Origin: Isoperla grammatica
Lineage: Eukaryota; Arthropoda; Insecta; Plecoptera; Perlodidae
NCBI GenBank assembly: GCA_945910005.1
Contig: OX246747.1
Span: 15,508,746-15,572,745 of the forward strand
DNA: 64,000 nucleotides
Direction: 5' to 3'
The notes below the pieces were generated by a model, which worked only from the letters and a program-made list of their open reading frames with translations, made no database searches and was not told the origin of the DNA. Positions within the stretch are counted from its first letter, which is position 1. Every line of letters starts with the position of its first letter. The translations under genes and the position numbers were made by a program. Below are positions 20,071 through 31,089 of this stretch, one piece after another.

Positions 20071-22014
20071 TGAGCCATGGATGTTATTTTATGATTGATA
20101 CATAGCATTTACTGCATCGTATATATTCGTCTAGACTACTCTAGAGAAATCTTATAAAAACCTATGTGTAATATGTAATAATGTGGAGCACATCAGAATC
20201 AAATGTCATAAGACCACTGTAGCATTTGATAGCTACGACAATGAGCCATCTCCTAAGGACATCACATATTTGAAATGGAATGGTGGTAACAGATGAACTA
20301 CAATCCAGAAGGAGTCAAACATATCAATGTCAGTCAATATAGAACATAGAACAACTCTCAATTCAATTAACAAATGAAGATCCACTAAGCCTTTTACGAT
20401 GAGACTTGAAGCCAATAAAATCACAGTACTTTAAGCACAAGACGACGCCGATGTGTTAATTGCAATTACAGCAGTAGAGTCAGCTAACCAGAAAACAGCA
20501 CCTTCACTGATGATTTTACGGAGTTGCCAGTAATTGTAAGCATATCAATCACGAAAATCTTGTTTATGATTTCATCATTGAATCAGAGTTGAAAGCTGGT
20601 GCCAGCAAACAGAAAATATGGAATATGCGTTACACAACAACCAAGCTAGGATCAAGAATTGGGTTCTTCTTTACCCTTCATTCGCGTAATAAGTGGATCG
20701 TTCGTTCGTTTCCGTGTCCGGAACACCGTTCTAGACAACTAATTCAAGAATGTATAGAATAGGTTAAGCTTTGCCATTCAAGACATTTGCATTAAATTTT
20801 TTTTGAATTAATATGTTTCCAACAATCCCACATCTCCTAACTCAAAGATTGTTGATTGCAGTGGAAAAGCAATCGGCATGTCGTCAAATGATAAGAGAGA
20901 AGTTTACACATAAATTAATAACTGCTTACACAGTATTCAGCATGAGACTCTACAGCCTACATTATCAGCATCACTCCACCACATTTTATTATTAGTATCA
21001 TCAAGTACAAGTTTTGCTTTGTAACAACTTTTAAAACTTTTTTTCCTGTACCAACTGACAAGCCACCAGCCTCACTACATATTTTTCAAATTCTATGATG
21101 TAATTGTAAAGTACGATGCAACTGCAAGAAGGTGCATCCGTTCTAAATGCCTGTACGTTGTTGTTTGAAAATTAATGTGTGATGTGTTTAGTTGATGACC
21201 CATTATCGTAGCCATCACATACTTCAGTAGTTATGATATTTGCTTTTAATGAACTCCACATACTACATAACTCTTCAAATGTTTTGTCTCTAGACCTTTA
21301 AGGTATGTGATGCATCAAAATGCCCTTCATCAATCTCAAAGCAAGACTTGCTTGTAACAGTGTTACTTATTTCATATTATTTCTATACCATTTTCTTCGT
21401 GTATTTGCAAACATTATCCCCAGGAGCAGAATTTTCAGCTTATACCTTGGAATGCCCGAATAGTCAAATACACCTTGTACCTTGTAATACCTTGTGGTAG
21501 TGTGCTTAATTTGAAAGTTAATACAATTGCCTACGTAAAAAAAATTAACGTTTACATATTATATCATAATGCAACTCTTAAAAAACTAAATTAGCTATTG
21601 CTAAATCATCCTCTGATGACTCTCCGACGCTCAAGAGTCGTTGGAAAAGCAGCAAAGGATCAACTTCGATTGTATCTCCATCAACGTTCGCGGTTTTAAA
21701 TTTTTATGTGGTGACAAGAGGTAACAGAATAAATCTTACAAATCTTGTTTACATAGGATTTGAGTTGAGTTTATAATCCGTTGCAATAATATTTGCGATC
21801 ACTGTGTTCGACAAGTAGTCAAATTATCAAGAACTAAAACTTTGTTTAGTTACAAGGACAAAATCTTTGCATTAAACGGTTTATTAATGATTAGGTACTT
21901 AGTAAAAGAAACTATGCGCGGTAATGACACTACCCATTTTGTTAAATTCGGATAGTTGAGCCTGGAGTTTTGTATCAGAGTAATCAGACCTCATATCTAA
22001 GAAGTAAAATCAAA
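20071..22014 (+). pseudogene. Unique centre of the inverted repeat with a degenerate ORF (DDADVLI family)
   Basis: Between about 20160 and 20640 the plus strand, with several stops and shifts, spells CHKTTVAFDSYDNEPSPKDI and AQDDADVLIAITAVESANQK. This resembles uncharacterised invertebrate repeat ORFs with a VVFDGY-like start and a DADxLIVxTA motif. The fragment at 1743-1946 looks related. From 20700 to 22014 I see nothing coding. Confidence 0.45.
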
Positions 22015-23210
22015 TAGTGTCAAAAATCAGACGCAAAATTGGGTTATTAGAACACTTTTTACCGCCCCCCCTCCCCCCCTCCCACCCCCGCTATTAACCA
22101 AGCACTAGGGTACATTGTCTTTTATCATTTTAAAAGTATTTTTACTAATAACAACGTATTAATAGCTTTTGTTTGATACGTTTGATAATATTCTTTATTA
22201 ATCCACCCCCTCCCCTTCTTTCTACCCCCCCCCCCCCCTAGAAAAACTTCAGAAATTTGTTTGAGTGACCCTGAGAGTACCAGTATTAAAATCAACGTAT
22301 CAGCAGCTTTCTTTTGATACCCATATTGCCTATGTTCAAATATGTACGTATGTAAGTTATAAATGTAATAATAAATTATTAATTAGCTGATTTAGCCTGT
22401 TAATAATATTTTGATTGCAGTAAAGTTTCTACACAAGTTATAAATGTTATTATTCTTATATTTACTTCTGTCAAAACAATATTCAATTGTACCAATTTTA
22501 CACGGGAAGCATTTAATTGAAATTGTTATTATAATTAATAGTAATTAATTAATGACTACCGAAATATTTATTTTCATGTAAGTTAGTTTTTTTAATTACA
22601 AAAAGGGTTGTTTGATGTGGTAAAAATCTAAATTCTGAAAAATCGTCAAAAACAACCATAATATGAGCATTAATTAGTTTTAACATTTTAATTAATTACG
22701 CTAATTAGGGGTGTCGGACAGCGGTAAAGTTTCTTATGCGCATGTAGGTATACATAAGTAACAACTTCTGATCAAAAAAAATTCTGTACCAATTAGTTCC
22801 GGGTCAAGCCTATTTTTACGGTTCGTTTCTTGGTCTAATGGGAGATTGAATTGACTACAAAATTGAAACTAAAGAATTCATACAATATGTTTTTAAATAA
22901 ACTGGCAAGTTCCTCCTTTCGAAACAAAGTCAATTTAAGGCGTCAACGTAAACATGACGACATTGGCCATCGATCGGTCATTGGGTGGCTTGTCCCCTCT
23001 CTGCAACACGGATCCCTAGTCGAGGTGCCGGTGTGAGGTTTGCCTTCTCAACTATCAAGAGTAAAGAATACGTCTCAGCAAAGGCCACCTGTTGAACCAT
23101 CACCCCTGGTGACCTCGGCAACCGAGTCGCCACCGAAAAGGTTTCCTTCCGCGGACCCAACTGACCACTTAGTCCACTACCACACACAAACACGTCCCCT
23201 TCCTGTGTCA
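22015..23210. repeat. Right arm of the 4.3 kb inverted repeat
   Basis: Complement of 18895-20070. The minus strand of 23210-22990 encodes TQEGDVFVCGSGLSGQLG, an RCC1 blade, and lacks the stop found after GQLGPRK in the left arm. It ends exactly where a SINE begins. Confidence 0.85.
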
Positions 23211-23590
23211 CCTGCCCATGGACTGCTACCTTATCGCGGTGGGCAGGTTTGCGTGCTTTGTTGATCCCGAGAGCTATGCCGGCGGAAGCGTATGCTTCTG
23301 GTAGGGCCACCCAAGCCGGACTGGTCGAGGAGGAGAAGTCAGACGAAGTGCAGTCCACACCCCAATCCCCTTTCCCCCCCACTGTCCCATTGAATATTTC
23401 TCCTCCCACTTGGCCCTGCCCTCCCTTACTGGACTCCCGTACGACGACTCACGCGACGTTCTATGGATCTGATTCGGATGTGGCTTTGTTCTTCATTATC
23501 ATCTTTCTCATCTTCATTATCACCCGCCCATCGTCTCGATTAGCCATCGTTGCATAAATATGAGACGTTAAGCCCCATTAATCAATCAAT
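23211..23590 (+). mobile_element. Full-length SINE-like element, type 1
   Basis: Head CCTGCCCATGGACTGC and GGGCAGG, full body, tail GACGTTAAGCCCCATTAATCAATCAATCAAT. It abuts the inverted-repeat arm. No target duplication is recognised. Confidence 0.9.
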
Positions 23591-23919
23591 CAATGACGCC
23601 ATTTTGTCAATGCCCGTGTGTGTAGTTTCACAAATGTCACATTTCAATTCTTTAATTGGGAACATCCACCTACATGAATACGTTACTTTATGTGTTTATT
23701 GAAGTTAATAAAGAATTTTGTGTATTTATAGTACACTATATAGGTCCTAAATATGTAAATATGTAGTTTTATTGAGTATTTTGTGGACGTTTTGAGGTTA
23801 TTGGACTGTTTTTGTTTGTTATTGTTTTTATTTTGTCTCGTTTTTTCAACAATGTCTTCCTTCGAACGGCGTCTCAATTGCTGACTCCCGATTGGCTTTT
23901 GGCTAACACCGGGGTTAAG
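23591..23919. other. No gene recognised
   Basis: AT-rich DNA with no supported feature. Confidence 0.4.
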
Positions 23920-25622
23920 TTTGCAAATGTACAGGAATGTGGCCCCTGGGGGGCAGACCGCACCGTCATGCTCCGGTTATACCGTTCCCTTATTAGGTCA
24001 AAACTTGATTTTGCTAGTTTTATATATGCTTCAGCAAGACGCTCATAGCCCAGAGTGATTCTGCTAGTCGTAAGAGGCGACAAAAGGATACCCTGTCCCT
24101 ATCCCCCCCACTGTCCCACGGAATATTTCTCCTCCCACTTGGCCCTGCCCTCCCTTGCTGGACTCCCGTATGACGACCCACGCGACGTACAATGGATCTG
24201 ATTCGGATGTGGCTCTATTCATCATGTTTCTCATCTTCATTATCACCCTCTCATCGTCTCGATTAGCCATTGTTGCAAAAATATGAGACGTTAAGCCCCA
24301 TTAATCAATTATATCTCAAAACCTTGGATACAATACACCACACAGGGATCAGATGGTCAACGGGTGCTTTTAGAACCAGCCCCATCCCCAGTCTGTATTG
24401 TGAGTCCGGAGAACCGTCACTGTCATCCAGGAGAGACTATCTACTACTTAGCTATGTCGCCTCATTGGCGGGGTAACCTAAGAACCCTGCCTACGACATA
24501 ATATTAAATCCATCATACCAAGACCGTTACGCCATTAGACAGAAGACCACTCGACCAGCAGGTATTTTACCAATTTTACCAATGTTTACCAATTCTTTTG
24601 CCGCTGTCCCGCCATGGATGATCAGTATGCCCAAATGCATCACTCAAATGTCAGTATACAAGAAGAGCACTACATCCTGCTTGCAATATCAAGCAATGTT
24701 TAATCAAATTCGTTCCCTATACTCCGATCACGAATGCATTTTTACAGATTGGTCGAGAATCGAGGACTCGGTCGGCTGTGCTTTTTTTACTGGAAGTGAA
24801 TAGTTTTTATTCCACGTAGACCCACTTTTTAGTACTTTTAACGCGGAACTCTTCGCAATCATGCAAAGTCTTATATATGACACTCGAAGCAAGACATCAA
24901 TATTTTTAATATGCACCGACTCTCTGAGCTCTTTTCAGGCACTTTCAGAAGTATATGCTAGGCACCCATTGAGTGTTAAAGTTCAAACAATTTACTCGAA
25001 ACTTCCAACCAAACGTAAGCCCATGTTTTTTTGTAGCGTTCCTGGTCATGCAGGCATTCTTGGTAACGAAATGGCAGATCAATGTGCCAAAGAAGTCTGT
25101 CCCACTGACAGCAACGACTGTCAATAAGTTATAACTGCGGACCTGAAAGCGTCTTTTAAACTTAATTTTAAGAAGCTATGACATGACGAGTGGCAGAACA
25201 TGCGATACAACAAACTAAGAGAAATAAAAGACTCCGTAACTCCATGGCTATCCTCCCGGCGCTCATGTCGCCGCGAGGAAGTTGTTTTAACTCGCATCCG
25301 AATCGGTCACACCTATATTACTCAGAGCTATCTTCTAAAAAGTGAACCCCAACCAGTGTGTGATGCTTGTAATGTGACATTGACTGTCAAACACATAATT
25401 TTAGATTGTGCAAAGTATTTAGCCGAACGACAAAGATATAAGATGATATCCACACTAATAGAAAACCTGTCAGATAAAACTGACACAACCGACAACATTT
25501 TAAAGTTCCTTAAATCAATTAACCTTATAAACAAGATTTAAATAGGAAAAATAGGCACTGATAACCCAGATGTTTTGTGCCTTTAAACCACAAAAAATAA
25601 TAATAATAATAATAATAACAGA
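23920..25622 (+). pseudogene. 3' part of an I/Nimb-like LINE (RT thumb, RNase H, 3' tail)
   Basis: Order on the plus strand: WGADRTVMLRLYRSLIRSKL and FASFIYAS (post-catalytic RT region), a SINE, then LDTIHHTGIR and GAFRTSPIPSLY. The RNase H region follows, with IFTDWSRIEDSVGCAFF, ICTDSLSSFQAL and VPGHAGILGNEMADQCAKE. A C-terminal segment, RREEVVLTRIRIGHT with CDAC…VKHIILDC, completes it. These match I-clade elements that carry RNase H after the RT. The 3' end, after GCCTTTAAACCAC, is (AAT)n, as in I elements. The endonuclease and RT catalytic core are missing and there are stops, so it is inactive. A diverged relative on the minus strand lies at 52599-53700. Confidence 0.8.
24050..24310 (+). 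mobile_element. SINE (GTCGTAAGAGGCGAC head, 5' truncated) inserted in the LINE
   Basis: Starts at GCCCAGAGTGATTCTGCTAG and ends GACGTTAAGCCCCATTAATCAAT. It splits the LINE frame between ASARRS and the LKTLD segment. The target duplication is too short to be sure. Confidence 0.85.
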
Positions 25623-25905
25623 AATAAAAATATACTGATTGGTTATACGGTGTTAACGGCGTACTTGACAACTGAGTCACTTTGGGAGGGGGTTTGTGGA
25701 AAGGGACACATTTTACGAGGTCGAATACTAGAACTAATATAATGTCAGGACAGGATGAAAGGGAAATAGAAGGACCTAATTTTGTCACCTGTTACGACTG
25801 GCGGACACCCAAAGTCTACCTCGAGCCCAGATGGGATGTTATAATACAGAACAAAATAAAGTACCGTACACAGAATATATTTGACTTTTGATAACTATGA
25901 ACAGA

Positions 25906-26314
25906 TATAAAAATAACTACCTGCCCAGGGACTGCCACCTTATCGTGGTGGGCAGGTTTGCGTGCTTTGTTGATCCCGAGAGCTATGCCGGCGGAAGCGT
26001 ATGCTTCTGGTAGGGCCACCCAAGCCGGACTGGTCGAGGAGGAGAAGTCAGACGAAGTGCAGTCCACACCCCAATCCCCTTTCCCCCCCTCTGTCCCATT
26101 GAACATTTCTCCTCCCACTTGGCCCTGCCCTCCCTTGCTGGACTCCCGTATGACGACTCACGCGACGTAAAATGGATCTGATTCGGATGTGGCTTTATTC
26201 TTCATTATCATCTTTCTCATCTTCATTATCACCCGCTCATCGTCTCGATTAGCCATCGTTGCATAAATATGAGACGTTAAGCCCCATTAATTAATTAATT
26301 ATAAAAATAACTAC
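25906..26314 (+). mobile_element. Full-length SINE-like element with 15 bp target duplication
   Basis: TATAAAAATAACTAC at 25906-25920 is repeated exactly at 26300-26314. The element (25920/25921-26299) starts with (C)CTGCCC and ends GCCCCATTAATTAATTAAT. The first C is shared with the target, so the 5' end lies at the base of the head stem. Confidence 0.95.
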
Positions 26315-26451
26315 AATAATAATAATAATGATCTAACTCCCGGTACCAACATGCGTCAGGTTGGGTGGTGCATATTGCGCTTGTGGGGTTTAAGTCCTGT
26401 TGTAAATAAATAATTAAACTTGTTATACAAAATTATAAGAAATATACATAC

Positions 26452-27205
26452 CCTGATAAAATGGTTTTGGTTCCAATATTGATCATTGGATGAGTGTTGT
26501 CCACGGCCACAATATCACCATCCTGGTGGCTGGTCCCAGGCACTGCCTCATCCACCTCTCGATCAACTTGAGCTAATGTACCCATAGTTGGTGAATTAAG
26601 TACTATTAGCTCAATTTTACTTGTAGTTGATATGACAAAAATATACTCACTACAACATAACCCTACATACGCATGTATAAAATTATTTATAACATCTCAT
26701 CTAAACAATACCTCATATCAAATTGTAAAATTGGTCTACTATCCTAGTCAATTTAATTGCTCGAATACAATAAATGCATTATTGAGTATTAGTTTTCACT
26801 TTAAATATAAACTGAATTGTTAATAATAAATATAATTAATTAGGGCCTGGTAAGTAAAGGGTGAAGCATTTTGTAACGAGTGTTAAAAATCATACTATAA
26901 TATACTAAATGTATTAATTTATAATAATTTACCTTCCTTCTTTGCAATCATTTTGTATGCACGGTACCGTTTTTGAACTTCATCTATGGTACGTCTATAA
27001 CGGCTTGTTGCATTAACCTCATCACTTATAGATCCCCATGCTTTGGTTTTTTGTCGTGCGTCTATGTTGTCGAAAATTTTGCATTCAGCACATGTACATG
27101 TTTTTGTGCACTGAATACTAGTGCAACTTCGTCATCTGTGAAGTTAGGCCTTCTTGACCTTTTCTTTTGTTTATCATCGGTGGGTGGCACAACATCCATA
27201 TCAGC
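26452..27205 (-). pseudogene. Myb/SANT-like DNA-binding gene, two exons, one-base frameshift
   Basis: Exon 1 (about 27205-26933) contains MDVVPPTDDKQ, KRSRRPNFTDDEVALVFSAQ and DARQKTKAWGSISDEVNA. It continues with RRTIDEVQKRYRAYK and ends GAAG on a GTAAAT donor. Exon 2 (26602-26452) follows a CTAATAG acceptor in frame (KKEVLNSPTMGTLAQVDRE) and ends on a GTATGT donor. The N-x-F-x-x-x-E, K-x-x-AW-x-x-I and V-x-KRYR spacing fits Myb/SANT-like domains that accompany Harbinger transposases or act as regulators. A run of four A near 27090 is one base short for a continuous frame. This is either decay or a homopolymer sequence error. Confidence 0.6.
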
Positions 27206-28319
27206 TGTAACAATGTGGATATTTTATAAGCAACTAAGCCACTACGTAGCATATTAACTGTCGATACGACAGAAGCTATGTTAAACTATCATCGTTAATG
27301 CTCAAAAAGTGTGTCTGTACCAAAATATATTTTTATTGAATTTAAAATTACCAGTTGCATCGATATAAATCTTACTGTGGTTATATTTTTGTCTGTAAGC
27401 AGAGTAGACTCTGAGCTGATCTGGCGACCAGTAATGGACGATGAATGGATCTAACCCCATATCCAATATTGTTGACCAAATTGGTCGGTGTATTTTAGTA
27501 GATTCAACGCCGATACCAGGTTGTCCGCCAGCCTATCGTTATTAAAGCCTAGTTCATAGCAACACGGCTAACGTGCCTTGCGTCCGTGTAACGTGACACG
27601 GTAGTCCGGCAATTATTATAGTTCTTCATAGGTGCACGTCAGCAAGGCAAAGCTACTTGAGTGCTTTCTCTTCCCAGAACAGTAAAGCTCAAGACAATAC
27701 TAGCGCTACCTTATGTTAAAATAACTGAAGTTTCATTCGCAAGTTATGGTGTCAGCATCAGTGTTTTTTTTTTCTCTATGAGCAGCAGCAGTTGTTTTTA
27801 CGCTGTGACATTTGACACAAATCCGTGAAAACTTTTGCATCATTTGCTAACATAGACTAAATAGCGCTACACCAAAAACAACATGTATGCATGAATCGAA
27901 ATTATTCGCTAGACGCGGGACACAACTATGACCCAGGCCTAAATTGAAATTTGTAGGTTAGAAATTATTAAACTTACCAATCAGACCCAAGGCAAATCCG
28001 ATTTCCATTCAACTCATCTCTGAGAGGCTCTGCCTTATAATCTCTGTGTTAAACATTATATAAATGGGGTCTTTCGTAAACTAACGTTATTAGTGTAGCA
28101 GTATTCATGATGCACATGTGACAAACAAGACAGGGCATTTCATTCTGTCATGGCCGACGTTGTTTACCTGTAAGTTGTCAAATCGTAGGCCTATTTTGCT
28201 GTCAATGATTGGCAAGTATCCCCAGCATGCCTACGGAGCTATCAGTTTTCTCTTATCAGATTTTTAGGCCGGACAATTTAATAATACCTACCTACCTCAG
28301 CATTCTGAATGGCCAAGGT
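27206..28319. other. No gene recognised; palindromic block near 27.54-27.63 kb
   Basis: The stretch 27541-27630 carries CCGTGTAACGTGACACGG, an inverted repeat, next to AAGCCTAGTTCATAG, which resembles the end of a DNA transposon. The matching opposite end was not found. Confidence 0.35.
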
Positions 28320-29419
28320 CTATGAGTCTTCCACTAAACTGTCGTTGTTGGCCGGCAACCCACCCAACAGCTCATTCATCGGGTGGAAAAATTTCCATAC
28401 CGATGGACTGGCTCCAGATACTATGCGAGCCTTCTCACGCCTAAAAGTAGAGACGAATAAATGTTAGAAACTACGATATTATGATGTCATTTTAAACATA
28501 GCACCTGCCCATGGACTGCTACCTTATCGTGGTAGACAGGTTTGTGTGCTTTGATGATCCCGAGAGCTATGCCGGCGGAAGCGTATGCTTCTGGTAGGGA
28601 CACCCTAGCCGGACTGGTCGAGGAGGAGAAGTCAGACCAAATGCAGTCCACAACCTCCCCCCTCCCTTATCCTCCCCCTTCCAATTTTTCACCCCACCCT
28701 CCTACTTGCCCCTTTCCTCCAAACAGCCCCCATATTGCATCTTCATCTATCACCCACTCATTGTCTCGATTAGCCTCGTTGCAAAAATATGAGACGTTAA
28801 GCCCAAATATCATTATCATTAAACATAGCAGGTTTTAAACGGTAACAAATTAAGCAGACGAAACAAACGTAAAATTAAATATGTAAATCCACATATAGCT
28901 TACCAGGCTTGGCATAGCTGTGATAATAGGGTGCTAGCCTTGGGAACGCATGCAACTAGACTAGGGCCTAGGACCTATACTAGACTGCGTAGGCCCTAGG
29001 CTAGCTGTTATGCTAGGCCCAGCCTACGTCTACACAAGAATGAGTAGGCTAGACTTGGTGTGGCTCTGAATCCTAGACCTGCATTAGGTCTGGTATGAAA
29101 CATGTTTTCACACAGTATTAGGAGATAATAACTATTATAATTGTACTGCACATAGCTTACCTGTGGTCCCTGGTCAAGTTCCCAATTTTGTTTTTGATCT
29201 CCTCGTGGGTGCAGTCTGCAACAACTGCAGTCTGCTGCCTCGGAGAGATCAGACGCAATGTTTATATAGACTTTCTTATTCCGTTTAGTGGACCTCAGTT
29301 CCTCTAGATATTCTGTCCACACGTTGATTATAATCAACACCTCATGGTCTGACCAGTTTATTTGTTCTTTTTTCTTTTACAATTTCCTCCGCTGAACACA
29401 AACTCGCGCATGAAGACAT
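28320..29419 (-). pseudogene. Second Myb/SANT-like gene, two exons, two frame breaks
   Basis: Exon a (29419-29161) starts ATG (MSSCASLCSAEEIVKEK) and has WSDHEVLIIINVWTEYLEEL, then KRNKKVYINIASDLSEA. It then has THEEIKNKIGNLTRDHR in another frame, ending on a GTAAGC donor. Exon b (28440-28320) follows a TTTTAG acceptor in phase and encodes REKARIVSGASPSVWKFF and ELLGGLPANNDSLVEDS-stop. This is the layout of Myb/SANT-like proteins linked to Harbinger elements. Two defects break it: one extra A in a run near 29375, and a 16 bp insertion near 29210-29235 that creates a 10 bp direct repeat. A SINE sits in the intron. Confidence 0.65.
28492..28830 (+). mobile_element. SINE-like element with exact 12 bp target duplication
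   Basis: TTAAACATAGCA flanks it at 28492-28503 and 28819-28830. The element starts at CCTGCCC (28504). The outer stem is damaged (GGTAGACAGG), while the inner hairpin CTACC/GGTAG is perfect. Type-2 body and tail. Confidence 0.95.
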
Positions 29420-29539
29420 TTTGAAATTTGTTCACTTTTCTAGGTTATGATGCCGTAAACAAGGTACACCGCTCACAGCCTGTGTTATTAAAATGGCGGC
29501 ATGTTCGTGTTTGCATGGCGGTGACCGGGCAATGACCTT

Positions 29540-29695
29540 GAAGTTAACGCAGTTGAATGCTTAACTGAGTTGTAGGAACGTAGTTACCCCACTAACTGTA
29601 GTTAAGCCTAACTGCGTTCCGTTCACATAGCCTTGGTAACTGGAGTTAACGCGGTAACTACAGTTAAGGACTGTAATGTGAACAGGGTATCAGCC
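29540..29695. repeat. Subterminal repeats of a probable Harbinger-type end
   Basis: Repeated GTTAACG, TTAACTGTAGTTA and TAACTACAGTTAA motifs end at TGTGAACAGGGTATC. Clustered short inverted motifs just inside a CCCTGTTCACAT terminus are characteristic of cut-and-paste transposon ends. The partner terminus was not located. Confidence 0.4.
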
Positions 29696-31089
29696 TGTTA
29701 TCCGCATTAGACCAGAAAATGAAACCATTCTTTATTGGATAGAATGTCTGATTTGCTGAAGACTTACAGAAGAGAGGAGAGAACTGGGAGCAATTAGAGG
29801 AAGTACAATTCTGGGAAGATAGGAAGAGGAGGAAAAATTTGGTTGTGAAACCCAAGCTGACCCTGCCAGAAGCAGGAAACGGCGATGGATAATGATGATG
29901 ATGAATGTCTAAAAAAGCCATCTGCATAAGAGGAAAAAAAGGATAGTGTAGCCTACTCAATTTTTAAAACGTCAAAGCAAATATGATATTAAATGAATAA
30001 ATATCCAAGAATGCACTAACCTTCCATTAACTCACTCAAATGTGGCTTCAAAAAATACTCCCCTAATAATTTAGGAATAATTTCCCTCCCCTGTTCCTGT
30101 GATGGAGCAAAATAAAAAAAAAAGACAAATTTTAACTTTAGAAGTAATTAAGTATTTTCATTACTTTTTTCATAAGTAATGTAATTAAATGACAATTTTG
30201 GAAAAATTACTATATAGCAATTTTATTACATTTTAGCTGAAGTAGTAAGTAATGTAATTTGTAATTTCAATACCTTTAAAAAGTTATTTACTCAGGTCTA
30301 GATTTGACCTTGATGAGAAACAAGAACGGAACCCTAGATAATTTTTTTACAAAAGCTATAACCAGTTGGACATTGTTTTTAGTTATTGTAGTTTTCATCT
30401 AAGATAGATACCACTGTACTTCATGAGAATATACAAAAAAGCCTTGAATTTTAACTTATGTGGCTTTAAGTGATTGTGAACCAATTTTCCATAGCAACAA
30501 ATCCTGTACATACCTTGTCAGTTGTCTGTGCATATGGCCCTCATCTTTCTTATTCTTAAAAGTAAATGTTTAACACTAAATAATTATGTATGTCCATCAA
30601 TATTAATTAAATGAATTGACATAACGTATAAAAATGAATATTTCTTGGTTATATATGAGACGTTTTTACACCCTGCATCAATTTAATCTGCATGGGGGCA
30701 AGTGTAGACCTACCATATGTAGTAGTTAAGACAATTCAAATTTGAAGTTGCCGCCCACGGTTGGGCCTGCGGTGAGGCGCAAGATGGGTGGTGGGCATAA
30801 TAACATGAATGTGAGCATGATAGCATGAATGTGGGCATGACAACGACGTCACCCAGGCAGGATAGAAGGACCCACACAATATGTCGAGTACACTGGAGTG
30901 TAGTGTGCGATACAACACGGTCAACACTCGCTGCATTCAGACTGTCATTTCGGGTCAGTGCTCGTGTTTGCAGTCGGGGCGTCGAGTGATGACGTCACGG
31001 GTGTATCCCTGTTCCGAAACTAGCTGAACATGCCATTTCCGTGCTGAGGCCATTCCGTAACTTGCTGGAAATCATAGGCTGAGCGTTCC
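29696..31089. other. No gene recognised
   Basis: AT-rich sequence, then a stretch from 30.73 kb with GCATGATAGCATGAATGTG-type repeats and TGACGTCA sites. No supported coding region. Confidence 0.4.
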
